Origin: Pseudomonas sp. TH41
GTDB lineage: Bacteria; Pseudomonadota; Gammaproteobacteria; Pseudomonadales; Pseudomonadaceae
Assembly: GCF_016650695.1 (NCBI RefSeq)
Contig: NZ_JAEKFH010000004.1
Span: 62,001-126,000, forward strand
Direction: 5' to 3'
Length of the DNA stretch: 64,000 bases
Positions 20,474 through 28,805 of this stretch are shown one piece after another. Every line of letters starts with the position of its first letter. Within the stretch, counting starts at the first letter, position 1. The notes below the pieces were generated by a model that was not told the origin of the DNA, did not search any database, and was given only the letters and a program-made list of their open reading frames with translations. A program made the position numbers and the translations under genes.

Positions 20474-20512
20474 AAGGGCTTTCTGGGTATTCCAGCTAAG
20501 CCCTTTTTTTTC
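20474..20512 (+). terminator. Rho-independent terminator
   Basis: AAGGGCTT pairs with AAGCCCTT, with an inner CTGG/CCAG pair, followed by a run of T. It would end the MFS transcript. It is also close enough to the next start to act as a leader attenuator. Confidence 0.7.
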
Positions 20513-20543
20513 CTCGGTTTTTGTTAACGGATCGGTTTTCATC

Positions 20544-21251
20544 ATGCTTGCTCGCTGGTTACCCGCAGCCATCAACACCCGCCCTACCGAATGGAGCCGC
20601 GCCGCCATCGGCATGGCCCTTGGAACGATGCTCAGTGTCTGGGTCTGCGGCCAAGTGTTCGGTATCGAAGTGGCGCAACACTTGATCGGCCCGTTGGGGG
20701 CGTCGGCAGTGTTGCTGTTCGCCGTATCTTCCGGCGCGCTCGCCCAACCGTGGTCGATTGTCGGCGGGTATTTGAGCTCCGCGGTGGTGTCGCTGCTCGT
20801 GGCCCATGTACTGGGCCGAACGTTGGGTAGCGCCTGCCTGGCGGCCGGCATGGCCTTGTTGCTGATGTGCTGGCTGCGTTGCCTGCATCCACCGGCCGGC
20901 GCGTTGGCCCTGACGCTGGTACTGGCAGATCCGGCAACCATTGCCATGGACTGGAACGCCCTCGGCCCAGTGATGGTGGGCGCATCGACCCTGCTGCTCA
21001 GCGCCCTGGCGTACAACAACCTGACGGGCATTCGTTACCCTAAACGCGCCAGCGAGCCGGCGGCCGCTGTCCCGGCCGATCATCCACCCATCGACAGCCA
21101 GGCCATTACCGCGCAGGACCTGAAACGGGCGTTGGCCGACATGGAGGCCTTCTTTGACGTCACGCCCGAAGACCTTGAACAGTTGATCCATGCGAGCGAG
21201 TTGCACGCCAAGCGTCGTAGCATTGGTGAAGTGCTGATCCCCAGACTCTGA
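20544..21251 (+). CDS. HPP family membrane protein
   Basis: 235 aa with four hydrophobic segments between about residues 20 and 155. The family-defining motif is LHPPAGALAL, near residue 115. The last 60 residues are soluble and acidic (ITAQDLKRALADMEAFFDVT), shorter than the CBS-domain tails of many HPP proteins. Plant and cyanobacterial members have been linked to nitrite transport; no such role can be claimed here. The ribosome site is weak, and the terminator at 20474 separates it from the MFS gene. Confidence 0.85.
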   Translation: MLARWLPAAINTRPTEWSRAAIGMALGTMLSVWVCGQVFGIEVAQHLIGPLGASAVLLFAVSSGALAQPWSIVGGYLSSAVVSLLVAHVLGRTLGSACLAAGMALLLMCWLRCLHPPAGALALTLVLADPATIAMDWNALGPVMVGASTLLLSALAYNNLTGIRYPKRASEPAAAVPADHPPIDSQAITAQDLKRALADMEAFFDVTPEDLEQLIHASELHAKRRSIGEVLIPRL

Positions 21252-21267
21252 CAGCAACCATCGCAAC

Positions 21268-21370
21268 CGGCTGTGTGTAGGAGCGAGCTTGCTCGCGATG
21301 GTCGTCCAGCCACAGAAAATGTGTCGGATGTTCCATCTTCGCGAGCAAGCTCGCTCCTACACACAGCCGG
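21268..21370. repeat. Family A REP inverted pair with extended arms
   Basis: The usual cores are extended outwards by CCGGCTGTGTG on the left and CACACAGCCGG on the right, giving arms of about 32 bp. It sits between two convergent genes and is a good bidirectional terminator candidate. Confidence 0.9.
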
Positions 21371-21378
21371 ACCCAGGT

Positions 21379-22413
21379 TCAGGCCGCTGATTGCTGCTGG
21401 GCCGGCACCGCCAGGCTCACCGCACGCACCGATGCGCCGGCACTCAGGCCCAAGGTTTTCGCGGTGTCTGCATCGACGATCAACGTCCCGGCGGCCACCC
21501 GCGCCGGTGCCGTGGTAATCCGGCATTCGGCGAATTGGCGATTATGAATCAGGTAAGTCGCCGCCTGGTCACCCGGCGTGCCGATGCTCAGTTGCAGTAC
21601 CTGGCTGTCGCGCACCGCACGAATATCGCCAGTGGCGCATTCAATCAGCGGGCCGCCGTCGAAGATGTCGATGTAATCCCGGTGTTCGAATCCTTCCGCC
21701 TTGAGCATGCCCAGTGCCGGTTCGGTGTTGGGGTGGACTCGTCCGATGGCGGTTCGCGCCGCTTCCGGCAACAGGCAGGTGGGCAGCGGAAACTTGGGCA
21801 TCAATTCCGCGATGAAGGTCTTGTTGCCCAGGCCCGTGAGGTAATCAGCATCGGCAAAATCCATCTTGAAGAAGTGCCGTCCCAAGCCTTCCCAGAATGG
21901 TGAAACCCCCTCTTCATCTGAGTAGCCGCGCATCTCCGCGATCACCTTGTCGCCGAAGAGCTGACGAAATTCCGCCAGGAACAAGAACCGCGCCTTGGAC
22001 AGCAAACGACCGTTCAGACCGCTGCGGTGATCGGCGTGCAGAAACAACGAGCACAGTTCCGAATGGCCGGTCATGTCGTTGCCGAGGAACAACGTTGGCA
22101 GGTGCTGGTTGATTCCGAGGTTTTTCGACGCGGCGACAAACAAGCCCAATCGATAGTTGTACCAGGGCTCGCGAAGACCGACGGCACCGGCCAATGCGCA
22201 GATACCTATCGCTTCGTGCTGCTCGTTTTCCAGCACAAACAGGTAATCGGCATCGGCGCGTTCGGCTTCGCCGGCAAAGGTTTTCGCGGCCCATTCCAGA
22301 CGCTGACGCAAGCGCGACGCGTCGGCCGGCAAGGTGGTCAAACCAGTACCGGCGCTATGGGCCAGGGCCAACAATGCCGGCAGGTCGGCCGGTGTGGCGG
22401 GACGGACGATCAT
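21379..22413 (-). CDS. astA: Arginine/ornithine N-succinyltransferase
   Basis: 344 aa, exactly the size of E. coli AstA. The enzyme uses succinyl-CoA to succinylate the alpha-amino group of arginine, and in Pseudomonas also ornithine, as the first step of the AST pathway. It starts MIVRPATPADLPALLALA (GNAT-like fold) and carries LCSLFLHADHRSGLNGRLLS and MRGYSDEEGVSPFWEGLG, both strongly conserved in AstA/AruG. The start codon overlaps the stop of ctlX (ATGA). The other ast/aru genes are not in the window, so this may be an extra copy serving ornithine produced by CtlX. Confidence 0.92.
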   Translation of the reverse strand: MIVRPATPADLPALLALAHSAGTGLTTLPADASRLRQRLEWAAKTFAGEAERADADYLFVLENEQHEAIGICALAGAVGLREPWYNYRLGLFVAASKNLGINQHLPTLFLGNDMTGHSELCSLFLHADHRSGLNGRLLSKARFLFLAEFRQLFGDKVIAEMRGYSDEEGVSPFWEGLGRHFFKMDFADADYLTGLGNKTFIAELMPKFPLPTCLLPEAARTAIGRVHPNTEPALGMLKAEGFEHRDYIDIFDGGPLIECATGDIRAVRDSQVLQLSIGTPGDQAATYLIHNRQFAECRITTAPARVAAGTLIVDADTAKTLGLSAGASVRAVSLAVPAQQQSAA

Positions 22414-23348
22414 CGTGTTTGCTCCTGGGTAGCCTGTTGTTTGGGTAGAAAAACCTCGGCCAACATGCAGCGTGCGCTGCCACCACCGATGCGCTCGATG
22501 GTGTCGATGTTCACCGGCAACGGCGTCGTGTGGGCTTCGATCAAGCGACGCTGCCCGGCATCCAGCGATTGCCACGCCGTGCGCGACATCACCAACACCG
22601 GCTCCCCTGCCGAGTTGTGGACTTCCAGCATGTTGCCGGCGAAGGACTCCAGTTGCGCCCAGTCCAGCGCGATCACTTGCTTGCCGCTACTCTCCAACCG
22701 TGAGTGCAAGGCCTGGCGCTCGTCGGCTTGAGCGACCGACGCCAGACAGACCACGGCCAGCCGCGTGCCGACGCTCATCATCACGTTGGTGTGGTAAATC
22801 GCTACGCCCTGGCGGTCCACGGCGTTGAATGCACAGAGCTCATATCCAAAATGTTCGACCACTTGATCCAGCGCGCGGGCGTGGGTGCGGGTGGAATAGC
22901 CGGCGTAGCAAATCCGCTGCTGACGATCCAGCACCATGCTGCCAGTGCCTTCGAGAAACACTTCGTGCTGTTCAAGGCTGGACAGGTCCAGCAACTGTTC
23001 GATTCGAAATTCTTTGCGCAGCCAGTCGAGTGCGCCTTTGTCCCGCTCCAGGCGCCGGTTGTGGCCTTGCATCGGGTACAGCACCAAGGTGCCGTCCGGA
23101 TGGCTGCTCCACCAGTTATTGGGGAAAATCGAGTCCGGGGTATGCGGTGCTTCGAGGTCGTTATGCACCAGCACTTCAACACCATGCCTGCGCAGCGCGT
23201 CGACGTAGCCATCGAACTCTTGCAAGGCCTTGAGCTGCACGTCTTCGGACGCGGCCGCCGGGCGCTGAAAACGGTTGTTCGCCGCCGTGTCCTGATTGAA
23301 GGAGAAACGTGTCGGGCGAATCATCAAAACAGTATTGGTGGTTTGCAT
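22410..23348 (-). CDS. ctlX: CtlX citrulline/dimethylarginine hydrolase family protein
   Basis: 312 aa guanidino-group-modifying enzyme of the DDAH/arginine deiminase fold. The start MQTTNTVLMIRPTRF is typical. The catalytic set is visible: DSIFPNNWW (Asp72), EGTGSMVLDR (Glu133), YHTNVMMSVG (His186) and the nucleophile Cys294 in GGSARCML. CtlX members hydrolyse citrulline to ornithine, CO2 and ammonia; related DDAH enzymes act on methylarginines. Coupling to AstA favours a route citrulline to ornithine to succinylornithine. A family B repeat separates it from the Lrp gene, so it may have its own promoter. Confidence 0.85.
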   Translation of the reverse strand: MQTTNTVLMIRPTRFSFNQDTAANNRFQRPAAASEDVQLKALQEFDGYVDALRRHGVEVLVHNDLEAPHTPDSIFPNNWWSSHPDGTLVLYPMQGHNRRLERDKGALDWLRKEFRIEQLLDLSSLEQHEVFLEGTGSMVLDRQQRICYAGYSTRTHARALDQVVEHFGYELCAFNAVDRQGVAIYHTNVMMSVGTRLAVVCLASVAQADERQALHSRLESSGKQVIALDWAQLESFAGNMLEVHNSAGEPVLVMSRTAWQSLDAGQRRLIEAHTTPLPVNIDTIERIGGGSARCMLAEVFLPKQQATQEQTR

Positions 23349-23484
23349 GGGCACAGATTCAATGAGGGTTGAGAGATGCTCATTGTCTGTTTCGGGGGCG
23401 GGAAAACCCGGTTGATGAGGGGGTTGATGATGATGAAAACGGCTGAAGATAATGGGTGCCACAGCCGATTCGGCGAGGAGCGAA

Positions 23485-23575
23485 AATCAAAAGATCGCAG
23501 CCTTCGGCAGCTCCTACAGGATCGGGTTTTCACGCGGTCAATGTAGGAGCTGCCGAAGGCTGCGATCTTTTGATA
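23485..23575. repeat. Family B inverted repeat
   Basis: Arms with GGAGCTGCCGAAGGCTGCGA and a GATCTTTTGAT tract, about 24 bases apart. It lies between the Lrp regulator and ctlX and could terminate the transcript from the transporter operon. Confidence 0.9.
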
Positions 23576-23588
23576 TTGATCTTTACGT

Positions 23589-24068
23589 CTATTCCATCGT
23601 GGTCTTGACGATCGCCAGTTCAGGATGGCTCACCAACTTGTCGATGTGCAATTCCGGGTCGTCAAACCACACTTCGGTCAGCACCCGATAATGCTCCATG
23701 TCCCGGCAACGCATGCGCAGGCTGTAGTCGAACGCACCGCTGATCAAGCGGCATTCCAGCACTTGCGGGCAGGCGCGAACCTTGGCTTCGAAAGCCTTTT
23801 GCGCCGCCCGCCCACTCTGGTTCGACAGCGCCACCAACACCAGCAAAGACAAGCCCGGCGTCAGTTTCTTCTCATCGAGAATGGCACCGTATCCACGGAT
23901 AACCCCGAGCTGTTCGAGCTTGCGCACCCGTTCCAGGCAGGGCCTTGGCGTCAAGTGCACGCGCTCGGAGAGCTTTTGATAAGTGATGCGCCCATCGTGG
24001 CGCAGCACTTCGATGATTGCCTGATCGATACGATCAAGCACGATCGACAGATCGCGGATATCCGCCAT
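23589..24068 (-). CDS. Lrp/AsnC-family regulator
   Basis: 159 aa with the two usual parts: an HTH at about residues 10-70 (LDRIDQAIIEVLRHDGRITY, then LSERVHLTPRPCLERVRKLE) and a RAM ligand-binding domain from about 80 to 155. The position between the ABC transporter ATPase and ctlX-astA, on the same strand, suggests it senses the transported amino acid and controls this module. Citrulline, ornithine or arginine are the obvious effectors to consider. Confidence 0.92.
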   Translation of the reverse strand: MADIRDLSIVLDRIDQAIIEVLRHDGRITYQKLSERVHLTPRPCLERVRKLEQLGVIRGYGAILDEKKLTPGLSLLVLVALSNQSGRAAQKAFEAKVRACPQVLECRLISGAFDYSLRMRCRDMEHYRVLTEVWFDDPELHIDKLVSHPELAIVKTTME

Positions 24069-24080
24069 GTACGTCTTGCC

Positions 24081-24842
24081 TCACTTCAAACGACCCGATA
24101 GGAATTGCTGTAAACGTTCACTGTTTGGCTGGTCGAGGATCGTCGCGTCACCCTGCTCCTCGACCCGCCCTTGATGCAAGAACAACACTTGGCTGGAGAC
24201 CTGCCGGGCGAAGCCCATTTCGTGGGTCACCATCAACATGGTCCGGCCTTCTTCAGCCAGCGCCTGAATCACCTTCAGCACCTCGCCCACCAACTCCGGA
24301 TCGAGTGCCGAGGTCGGCTCGTCGAACAACAGAATCTGCGGCTCCACCGCCAGCGCCCGGGCAATGGCCACTCGTTGTTGCTGACCGCCGGACAGAAACG
24401 CCGGGTATTGATCGGCGACTCTCAGCGGCAATCCGACTTTGTCCAGGTAAGCCCGCGCGCTGTCTTCGGCGGCCTTGCGGCTCATCCCCAACACCCGACA
24501 CGGCGCCAGCACGATGTTTTCCAACACCGTTAGGTGACTCCACAAATTGAAGTGCTGGAACACCATCGCCAGTCGAGTACGCAAACGCTGCAACTGCGCC
24601 GGATGGGCGACGCGCATGCCACCCGCCCCCTGGCGCGTGAGGATCCGCTCGCCATCGAGTGCGATGGCGCCTTCGTCCGCGCGCTCCAGAAAGTTGATAC
24701 AACGCAGCATAGTGCTTTTGCCCGACCCGCTGGCGCCGATCATGCTCACCACATCGCCGGCCTTGGCATTCAACGAGACGCCCTTGAGCACTTCGTTGTC
24801 ACCAAAACGTTTATACAGATTTTCAACCGTGAGTTTGTACAT
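24081..24842 (-). CDS. Basic amino acid ABC transporter ATPase (HisP/AotP-like)
   Basis: 253 aa with Walker A GASGSGKST, FQHFNLWSHLTVLENI, signature [15 protein letters not shown], Walker [12 protein letters not shown] and switch His in VTHEMGF. The insertion RILTRQGAGGMRVAHPAQLQ is typical of HisP/ArgT-type ATPases for histidine, arginine and ornithine. It follows the permease gene after a 56-bp gap holding a hairpin. Confidence 0.93.
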   Translation of the reverse strand: MYKLTVENLYKRFGDNEVLKGVSLNAKAGDVVSMIGASGSGKSTMLRCINFLERADEGAIALDGERILTRQGAGGMRVAHPAQLQRLRTRLAMVFQHFNLWSHLTVLENIVLAPCRVLGMSRKAAEDSARAYLDKVGLPLRVADQYPAFLSGGQQQRVAIARALAVEPQILLFDEPTSALDPELVGEVLKVIQALAEEGRTMLMVTHEMGFARQVSSQVLFLHQGRVEEQGDATILDQPNSERLQQFLSGRLK

Positions 24843-24855
24843 GCAAGCACTCCTG

Positions 24856-24881
24856 GAGCGACGCCCTTATCGGCGTCGCTC
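24856..24881 (-). promoter_or_regulatory. Intra-operon hairpin between permease and ATPase genes
   Basis: A perfect 10-bp stem (GAGCGACGCC / GGCGTCGCTC) with a six-base loop and no T-run. It is more likely an mRNA processing or stability element than a terminator. Confidence 0.6.
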
Positions 24882-24898
24882 TGGATAAAGAATGGAAT

Positions 24899-25609
24899 TC
24901 AATGAGCCGGACCGAGAAAGCTCAGCCAGTGCTTCTCTGCCAACCGGAACGCGCCGACCAGACCGAATGACAGCGCGAGGTACAACAGGCCGGCAATGCC
25001 GAACGCCTGGAAGGTCATAAACGTCGCGGCATTGGCATCCCTGGCAATTTTAAGAATGTCGGGAATGGTGGCGGTGAACGCCACTGAAGTGGCGTGCAAC
25101 ATCAGGATCACTTCGTTGCTGTAATACGGCAGTGCCCGGCGCAGCGCCGAGGGCAAAATCAACCGCACATACAGGCGCCAGCCGCTCAGGCCATAGGCGT
25201 GGGCCGCTTCGATTTCACCGTAGGGAATGCTGCGAATCGCCCCGGCGAAAATTTCCACGGTGTAGGCGCAGGTGTTGAGGGTGAACGCGAGCAAGGTGCA
25301 ATTCATCGCATCGCGAAAGAACGCTTCGAGCAGCGGCTGCGAGCGGACCACGGCGATGCCGTAGATGCCGCTGTAGCAAATCAGCAACTGGATGTACAAC
25401 GGCGTGCCGCGGAACACGTAGGTGAACAGTTGAACCGGCCAGCGCAGCAAGCCCCACCGCGAGACCCGGAGGATCGCCAACGGCAACGACAGGAAAAACC
25501 CCATCGCGATACTCGCCACCAGCAACCACAAGGTCATGGCCAGTCCGGTGAGAGTGTCGCCGTCGGTGAACAGAAAGGGTTTCCAGTATTCGGCAATCAA
25601 TTCGATCAT
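24899..25609 (-). CDS. Amino acid ABC transporter permease (HisM-like)
   Basis: 236 aa HAAT-family permease with about five helices and the EAA loop EIEAAHAYGLSGWRLYVRLI. It starts with MIELIAEYWKPFLFTDGDTL. It overlaps the other permease gene (ATGA), and the pair should form a heterodimeric channel as in HisQM or AotQM. Confidence 0.92.
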   Translation of the reverse strand: MIELIAEYWKPFLFTDGDTLTGLAMTLWLLVASIAMGFFLSLPLAILRVSRWGLLRWPVQLFTYVFRGTPLYIQLLICYSGIYGIAVVRSQPLLEAFFRDAMNCTLLAFTLNTCAYTVEIFAGAIRSIPYGEIEAAHAYGLSGWRLYVRLILPSALRRALPYYSNEVILMLHATSVAFTATIPDILKIARDANAATFMTFQAFGIAGLLYLALSFGLVGAFRLAEKHWLSFLGPAH

Positions 25610-26340
25610 CGTGTCATCCCCCGCACGCCCTGGTTGTAACGCCGTTCCAGCACGCGCAAGACGTAGTTCGAGGCACTGGTGATCAGCAAGTACAGCGCCG
25701 CCGCCAACAGCAGGAAGTCGAGCATGTTGAAGGTGCTTTTACCGGCCTCTTGCGCGACCTTGACCAGGTCCGACAAGCCGATGATCGACACCAGCGCCGT
25801 CGCCTTGAGCAGCACCAGCCAGTTGTTGCCCAGGCTGGGCAAGGCGAAGCGCATCATTTGCGGGAACACCACAAAACGAAAACGTTGCCAGCGATTCAGG
25901 CCAAAGCACGCGGCGGCTTCCTGCTGCCCCCGTGGCACGCTCATAATCGCCCCGCGAAAGGTCTCGGTGAAATACGCGCCATAGATAAAACCGAGGGTGA
26001 CGATGCCGGCCACGAACGGATCGATTTCCATGTAGGGCCAGCCCAGCGCTTCGGTCAGGCTGCTCAGCCAGCCTTGCAGGCTGTAGAAAATCAGCAGCAT
26101 CAGCACCAGGTCCGGCACCCCGCGAATCAGCGTCGTGTAAAAGGTCGCCGGCAGGTTCAACAGCTTCAGTGGCGACAGCTTGGCCGCCGCGCCGAGCAAT
26201 CCCAGCGCCATGCTCACCAGTAGCGAAAGCGCCGATAATTTCAGGGTGACCCAGGTGCCGTGCAGCAACAGCGGGCCATAGCCTTGCAGGGCCGAAAGAT
26301 CGACCCCCAGAACATTCAGGAAGGAATTCACGCCAGTCAC
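25606..26340 (-). CDS. Amino acid ABC transporter permease (HisQ-like)
   Basis: 244 aa permease partner of the 24899 gene with EAA loop QQEAAACFGLNRWQRFRFVV and helices spread over the length. LIRGVPDLVLMLLIFYSLQG is the conserved HisQ-type region before the loop. It is the first permease after the binding protein, from which it is separated by a strong hairpin. Confidence 0.92.
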   Translation of the reverse strand: MTGVNSFLNVLGVDLSALQGYGPLLLHGTWVTLKLSALSLLVSMALGLLGAAAKLSPLKLLNLPATFYTTLIRGVPDLVLMLLIFYSLQGWLSSLTEALGWPYMEIDPFVAGIVTLGFIYGAYFTETFRGAIMSVPRGQQEAAACFGLNRWQRFRFVVFPQMMRFALPSLGNNWLVLLKATALVSIIGLSDLVKVAQEAGKSTFNMLDFLLLAAALYLLITSASNYVLRVLERRYNQGVRGMTR

Positions 26341-26350
26341 CTGTCTTGAT

Positions 26351-26391
26351 GCCGCCTGACGGGCGCTGCGACACAGCGACCGTCAGGCGGC
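26351..26391 (-). promoter_or_regulatory. Strong hairpin after the binding-protein gene
   Basis: Twelve perfect base pairs (GCCGCCTGACGG with its complement), then one G-A mismatch and five more pairs (CGCTG/CAGCG) around a CGACA loop. No T-run follows. Such hairpins between binding-protein and permease genes commonly protect the upstream mRNA and explain excess binding protein. Confidence 0.7.
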
Positions 26392-26396
26392 GAGGA

Positions 26397-27176
26397 TCAG
26401 TTGTTGTAGAGGTCCAGATCGCCGAAGTGTTTCTGCTGGATCTGCGCGTAGATGCCCTTGTCATGCAGGGCCTTGATGGCGGCATTGAGCATGCCTTTGA
26501 GTTCGGCGTTGTCCTTGCGCACACCGATGGCGATTTCCGACGGCACCAGCGGGTCACTGATGCCTTCGCTGTTCTGGAAATCGGCCCCTTGCGGTGACGT
26601 CAGAAAGCTCATCTGCGCTTGCAGTTTGTCCTGGATCGACGCATCGAGACGGCCATAAACCAGGTCGGCGTAGACCTGATCCTGATTCTGATACGCCCGC
26701 AGTTTCACCCCGCTCGGAGCCAATTTGGCCTTGGCGTAGGTTTCCTGAATGGTGCCCTGCATGTACCCGATGGTCTTGCCCCGCAGGGACTCGGCGGTGG
26801 GCAGCAACCCGGAATCCTTGCGGGTGACGATAGCGGTCGGCCCGGCGTACAGACGATCGGTGAAGTCGATCTGTTTCTTGCGCGTATCGGTGACGGTCAT
26901 CGAAGATTCAATGGCGTCGAATTTACCGGCCTTGAGGCCTGGAATCAGCCCGTCGAAGTCATTGCTGACCCACACACAGGTGAGTTTCAACTCGGCGCAA
27001 ATCGCGTTACCCAGGTCCACGCCAAATCCCTGCACACCGCCATCGGCGGTGGTGGATTCAAACGGCGGGTAACTTGGGTTGACGCCGAATCGCAGCTCTT
27101 TCCATTCCTTGGCATTGGCGCCGGTGGTGCAGCACAGCAACGCCAATGCCGGCAAAGTCAGCCATTTGATGTTCAT
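26397..27176 (-). CDS. Periplasmic basic amino acid-binding protein
   Basis: 259 aa family 3 binding protein with a Sec signal (MNIKWLTLPALALLCCTTGA, cleavage near ANA at 19-22). FGVNPSYPPFES and GFGVDLGNAICAELK are the hallmark of the ArgT/HisJ/AotJ group, with FDGLIPGLKAGKFDAI following. Two cysteines in the mature part (about 60 and 67) match the disulfide of ArgT/HisJ. Basic or citrulline-like ligands are likely; the exact ligand is not readable. Confidence 0.92.
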   Translation of the reverse strand: MNIKWLTLPALALLCCTTGANAKEWKELRFGVNPSYPPFESTTADGGVQGFGVDLGNAICAELKLTCVWVSNDFDGLIPGLKAGKFDAIESSMTVTDTRKKQIDFTDRLYAGPTAIVTRKDSGLLPTAESLRGKTIGYMQGTIQETYAKAKLAPSGVKLRAYQNQDQVYADLVYGRLDASIQDKLQAQMSFLTSPQGADFQNSEGISDPLVPSEIAIGVRKDNAELKGMLNAAIKALHDKGIYAQIQQKHFGDLDLYNN

Positions 27177-27695
27177 CTTCTAGAGTCCCGGATTATTTGG
27201 ATTTATCGCGGCCTGGCGCTTGCGCCGAGCCACACTTTTTTTGACAGGGGCAGAGAATCGATGCGGCATTGGCCGCAGCCATCTTTATTGTTGTTTTCGA
27301 CAGGGCGAGCCCGTCGTTGGAGTACATGTCCGTTCCAGACGCATCAATGCAAGCACTGGTTACGGACCGTCAGAATGCCAATTGCCGGGACGGCGCAGGT
27401 GTCGTAAGCCCTTGTTCAGGCAGCGCACATGCGCTGAACCAAGGTCGTTTGCAGCCGATTCTGTCGCGGGCTGCCGAAGATCAAAAGATCGCAGCCTGCG
27501 GCAGCTCCTACCCTGGAACGCGTACACCCTGTAGGAGCTGCCGAAGGCTGCGATCTTTTGATTCTGCCCTAAGGTAAAAATGCACACGGGACCTGCACAT
27601 ATCCGGGTTGTACATGGCAAATTTGCACTGGTACGATCCAGCATCGCTCGCGCGCGAGCTTGTCTATAAAGAACAATAAAAGCAGGGAGTTAGTG
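27177..27695. other. Intergenic region between divergent units
   Basis: A 519-bp gene-free stretch. It should hold the binding-protein promoter on the minus strand and the hydratase promoter on the plus strand. A GGCGC-TT-GCGCC hairpin lies at 27215-27226 and a family B repeat at 27479-27562. TTGTAC at 27608 and TACGAT at 27632 form a weak sigma70-like pair before the plus-strand gene. Short open frames here only translate the repeat. Confidence 0.5.
27479..27562. repeat. Family B inverted repeat
   Basis: One arm carries the CTGCCGCAGG form and the other CTGCCGAAGG. The two variants meet as the two arms of one element, so the tip of the stem has a mismatch. Confidence 0.88.
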
Positions 27696-28802
27696 ATGAC
27701 TGCTCAGGTTTCTTCTCCGGGGACTCAGTCCATGGATGCCACGCAAAACGACGTGCTGGCCGAGGTTCGCAATCACATCGGTCACCTGACCCTCAATCGC
27801 CCCGCCGGCCTCAACGCCCTTACCCTGGACATGGTTCGCAACCTGCAGCGCCAGCTCGATGCCTGGGCTGAGGATGCGCAGGTCCACGCGGTGGTGTTGC
27901 GCGGTGCGGGGGAAAAAGCGTTCTGCGCCGGCGGCGATATTCGCTCGCTGTACGACAGTTTCAACAGTGGCGACACGCTGCACGAAGCGTTCTTCGTCGA
28001 GGAATACGCACTCGACCTCGCGATCCACCACTACCGCAAACCCGTGCTTGCCTTGATGGACGGATTTGTCCTGGGCGGCGGCATGGGCCTGGTGCAAGGC
28101 GCCGACCTGCGGGTGGTCACCGAGAAAAGCCGTCTGGCGATGCCGGAAGTGGGCATCGGTTACTTCCCGGATGTCGGCGGCAGCTACTTCCTGCCACGCA
28201 TTCCCGGAGAATTGGGCATTTATCTGGGGGTCAGCGGCGTGCAGATCCGCGCCGCCGATGCGCTGTATTGCGGACTGGCCGACTGGTACCTGGGCAGCGC
28301 CGGGCTGGGAGCGCTGGACGAGCAACTCGATCAGCTGGAATGGCACGACACGCCCCTGAAAGACCTGCAAGGCCTGCTGGCGAAACTCGCCGTGCAACAG
28401 CTGCCCGATGCGCCATTGGCGGCATTACGCCCGGCTATCGATCACTTCTTCGCCCTGCCCGATGTGCCGAGTATTGTTGAACAACTGCGTGCAGTGACGG
28501 TCGCCGGCAGCCATGAATGGGCTGTCACCACTGCCGACCTGCTGGAAAGCCGCTCGCCGCTGGCGATGGCGGTGACCCTGGAAATGCTCCGTCGTGGTCG
28601 GCACTTGAGTCTGGAACACTGCTTCGCCCTTGAGCTGCACCTGGACCTTCAGTGGTTCGAGCGCGGCGACCTGATCGAAGGCGTGCGCGCCTTGCTGATC
28701 GACAAAGACAAGAACCCGCGCTGGAACCCGCCGACCTTGCAGGCGCTGGACGCCGAGCACGTCGCGAGTTTCTTCACGGGCTTTGACCCACGCTGGAGCT
28801 GA
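27696..28802 (+). CDS. Enoyl-CoA hydratase/isomerase family, 3-hydroxyisobutyryl-CoA hydrolase-like
   Basis: 368 aa crotonase-fold protein; the length and C-terminal extension match the HIBCH subgroup rather than 257-aa hydratases. The ATG at 27696 follows AGGGAG. Oxyanion-hole segments are KAFCAGGDIRSLYD and GFVLGGGMGL, and PEVGIGYFPDVGGSYFL carries the Glu and Asp expected for HIBCH. The function would be 3-hydroxyisobutyryl-CoA to 3-hydroxyisobutyrate in valine breakdown. The acyl-CoA dehydrogenase three bases downstream supports this. Confidence 0.85.
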   Translation: MTAQVSSPGTQSMDATQNDVLAEVRNHIGHLTLNRPAGLNALTLDMVRNLQRQLDAWAEDAQVHAVVLRGAGEKAFCAGGDIRSLYDSFNSGDTLHEAFFVEEYALDLAIHHYRKPVLALMDGFVLGGGMGLVQGADLRVVTEKSRLAMPEVGIGYFPDVGGSYFLPRIPGELGIYLGVSGVQIRAADALYCGLADWYLGSAGLGALDEQLDQLEWHDTPLKDLQGLLAKLAVQQLPDAPLAALRPAIDHFFALPDVPSIVEQLRAVTVAGSHEWAVTTADLLESRSPLAMAVTLEMLRRGRHLSLEHCFALELHLDLQWFERGDLIEGVRALLIDKDKNPRWNPPTLQALDAEHVASFFTGFDPRWS

Positions 28803-28805
28803 GCC

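Noticed and set aside
27220..27577. Small open frames of 94-104 codons upstream of the hydrolase-like gene
   Set aside because: They mostly translate the family B repeat arms ([15 protein letters not shown] peptides) and share no motif with proteins.
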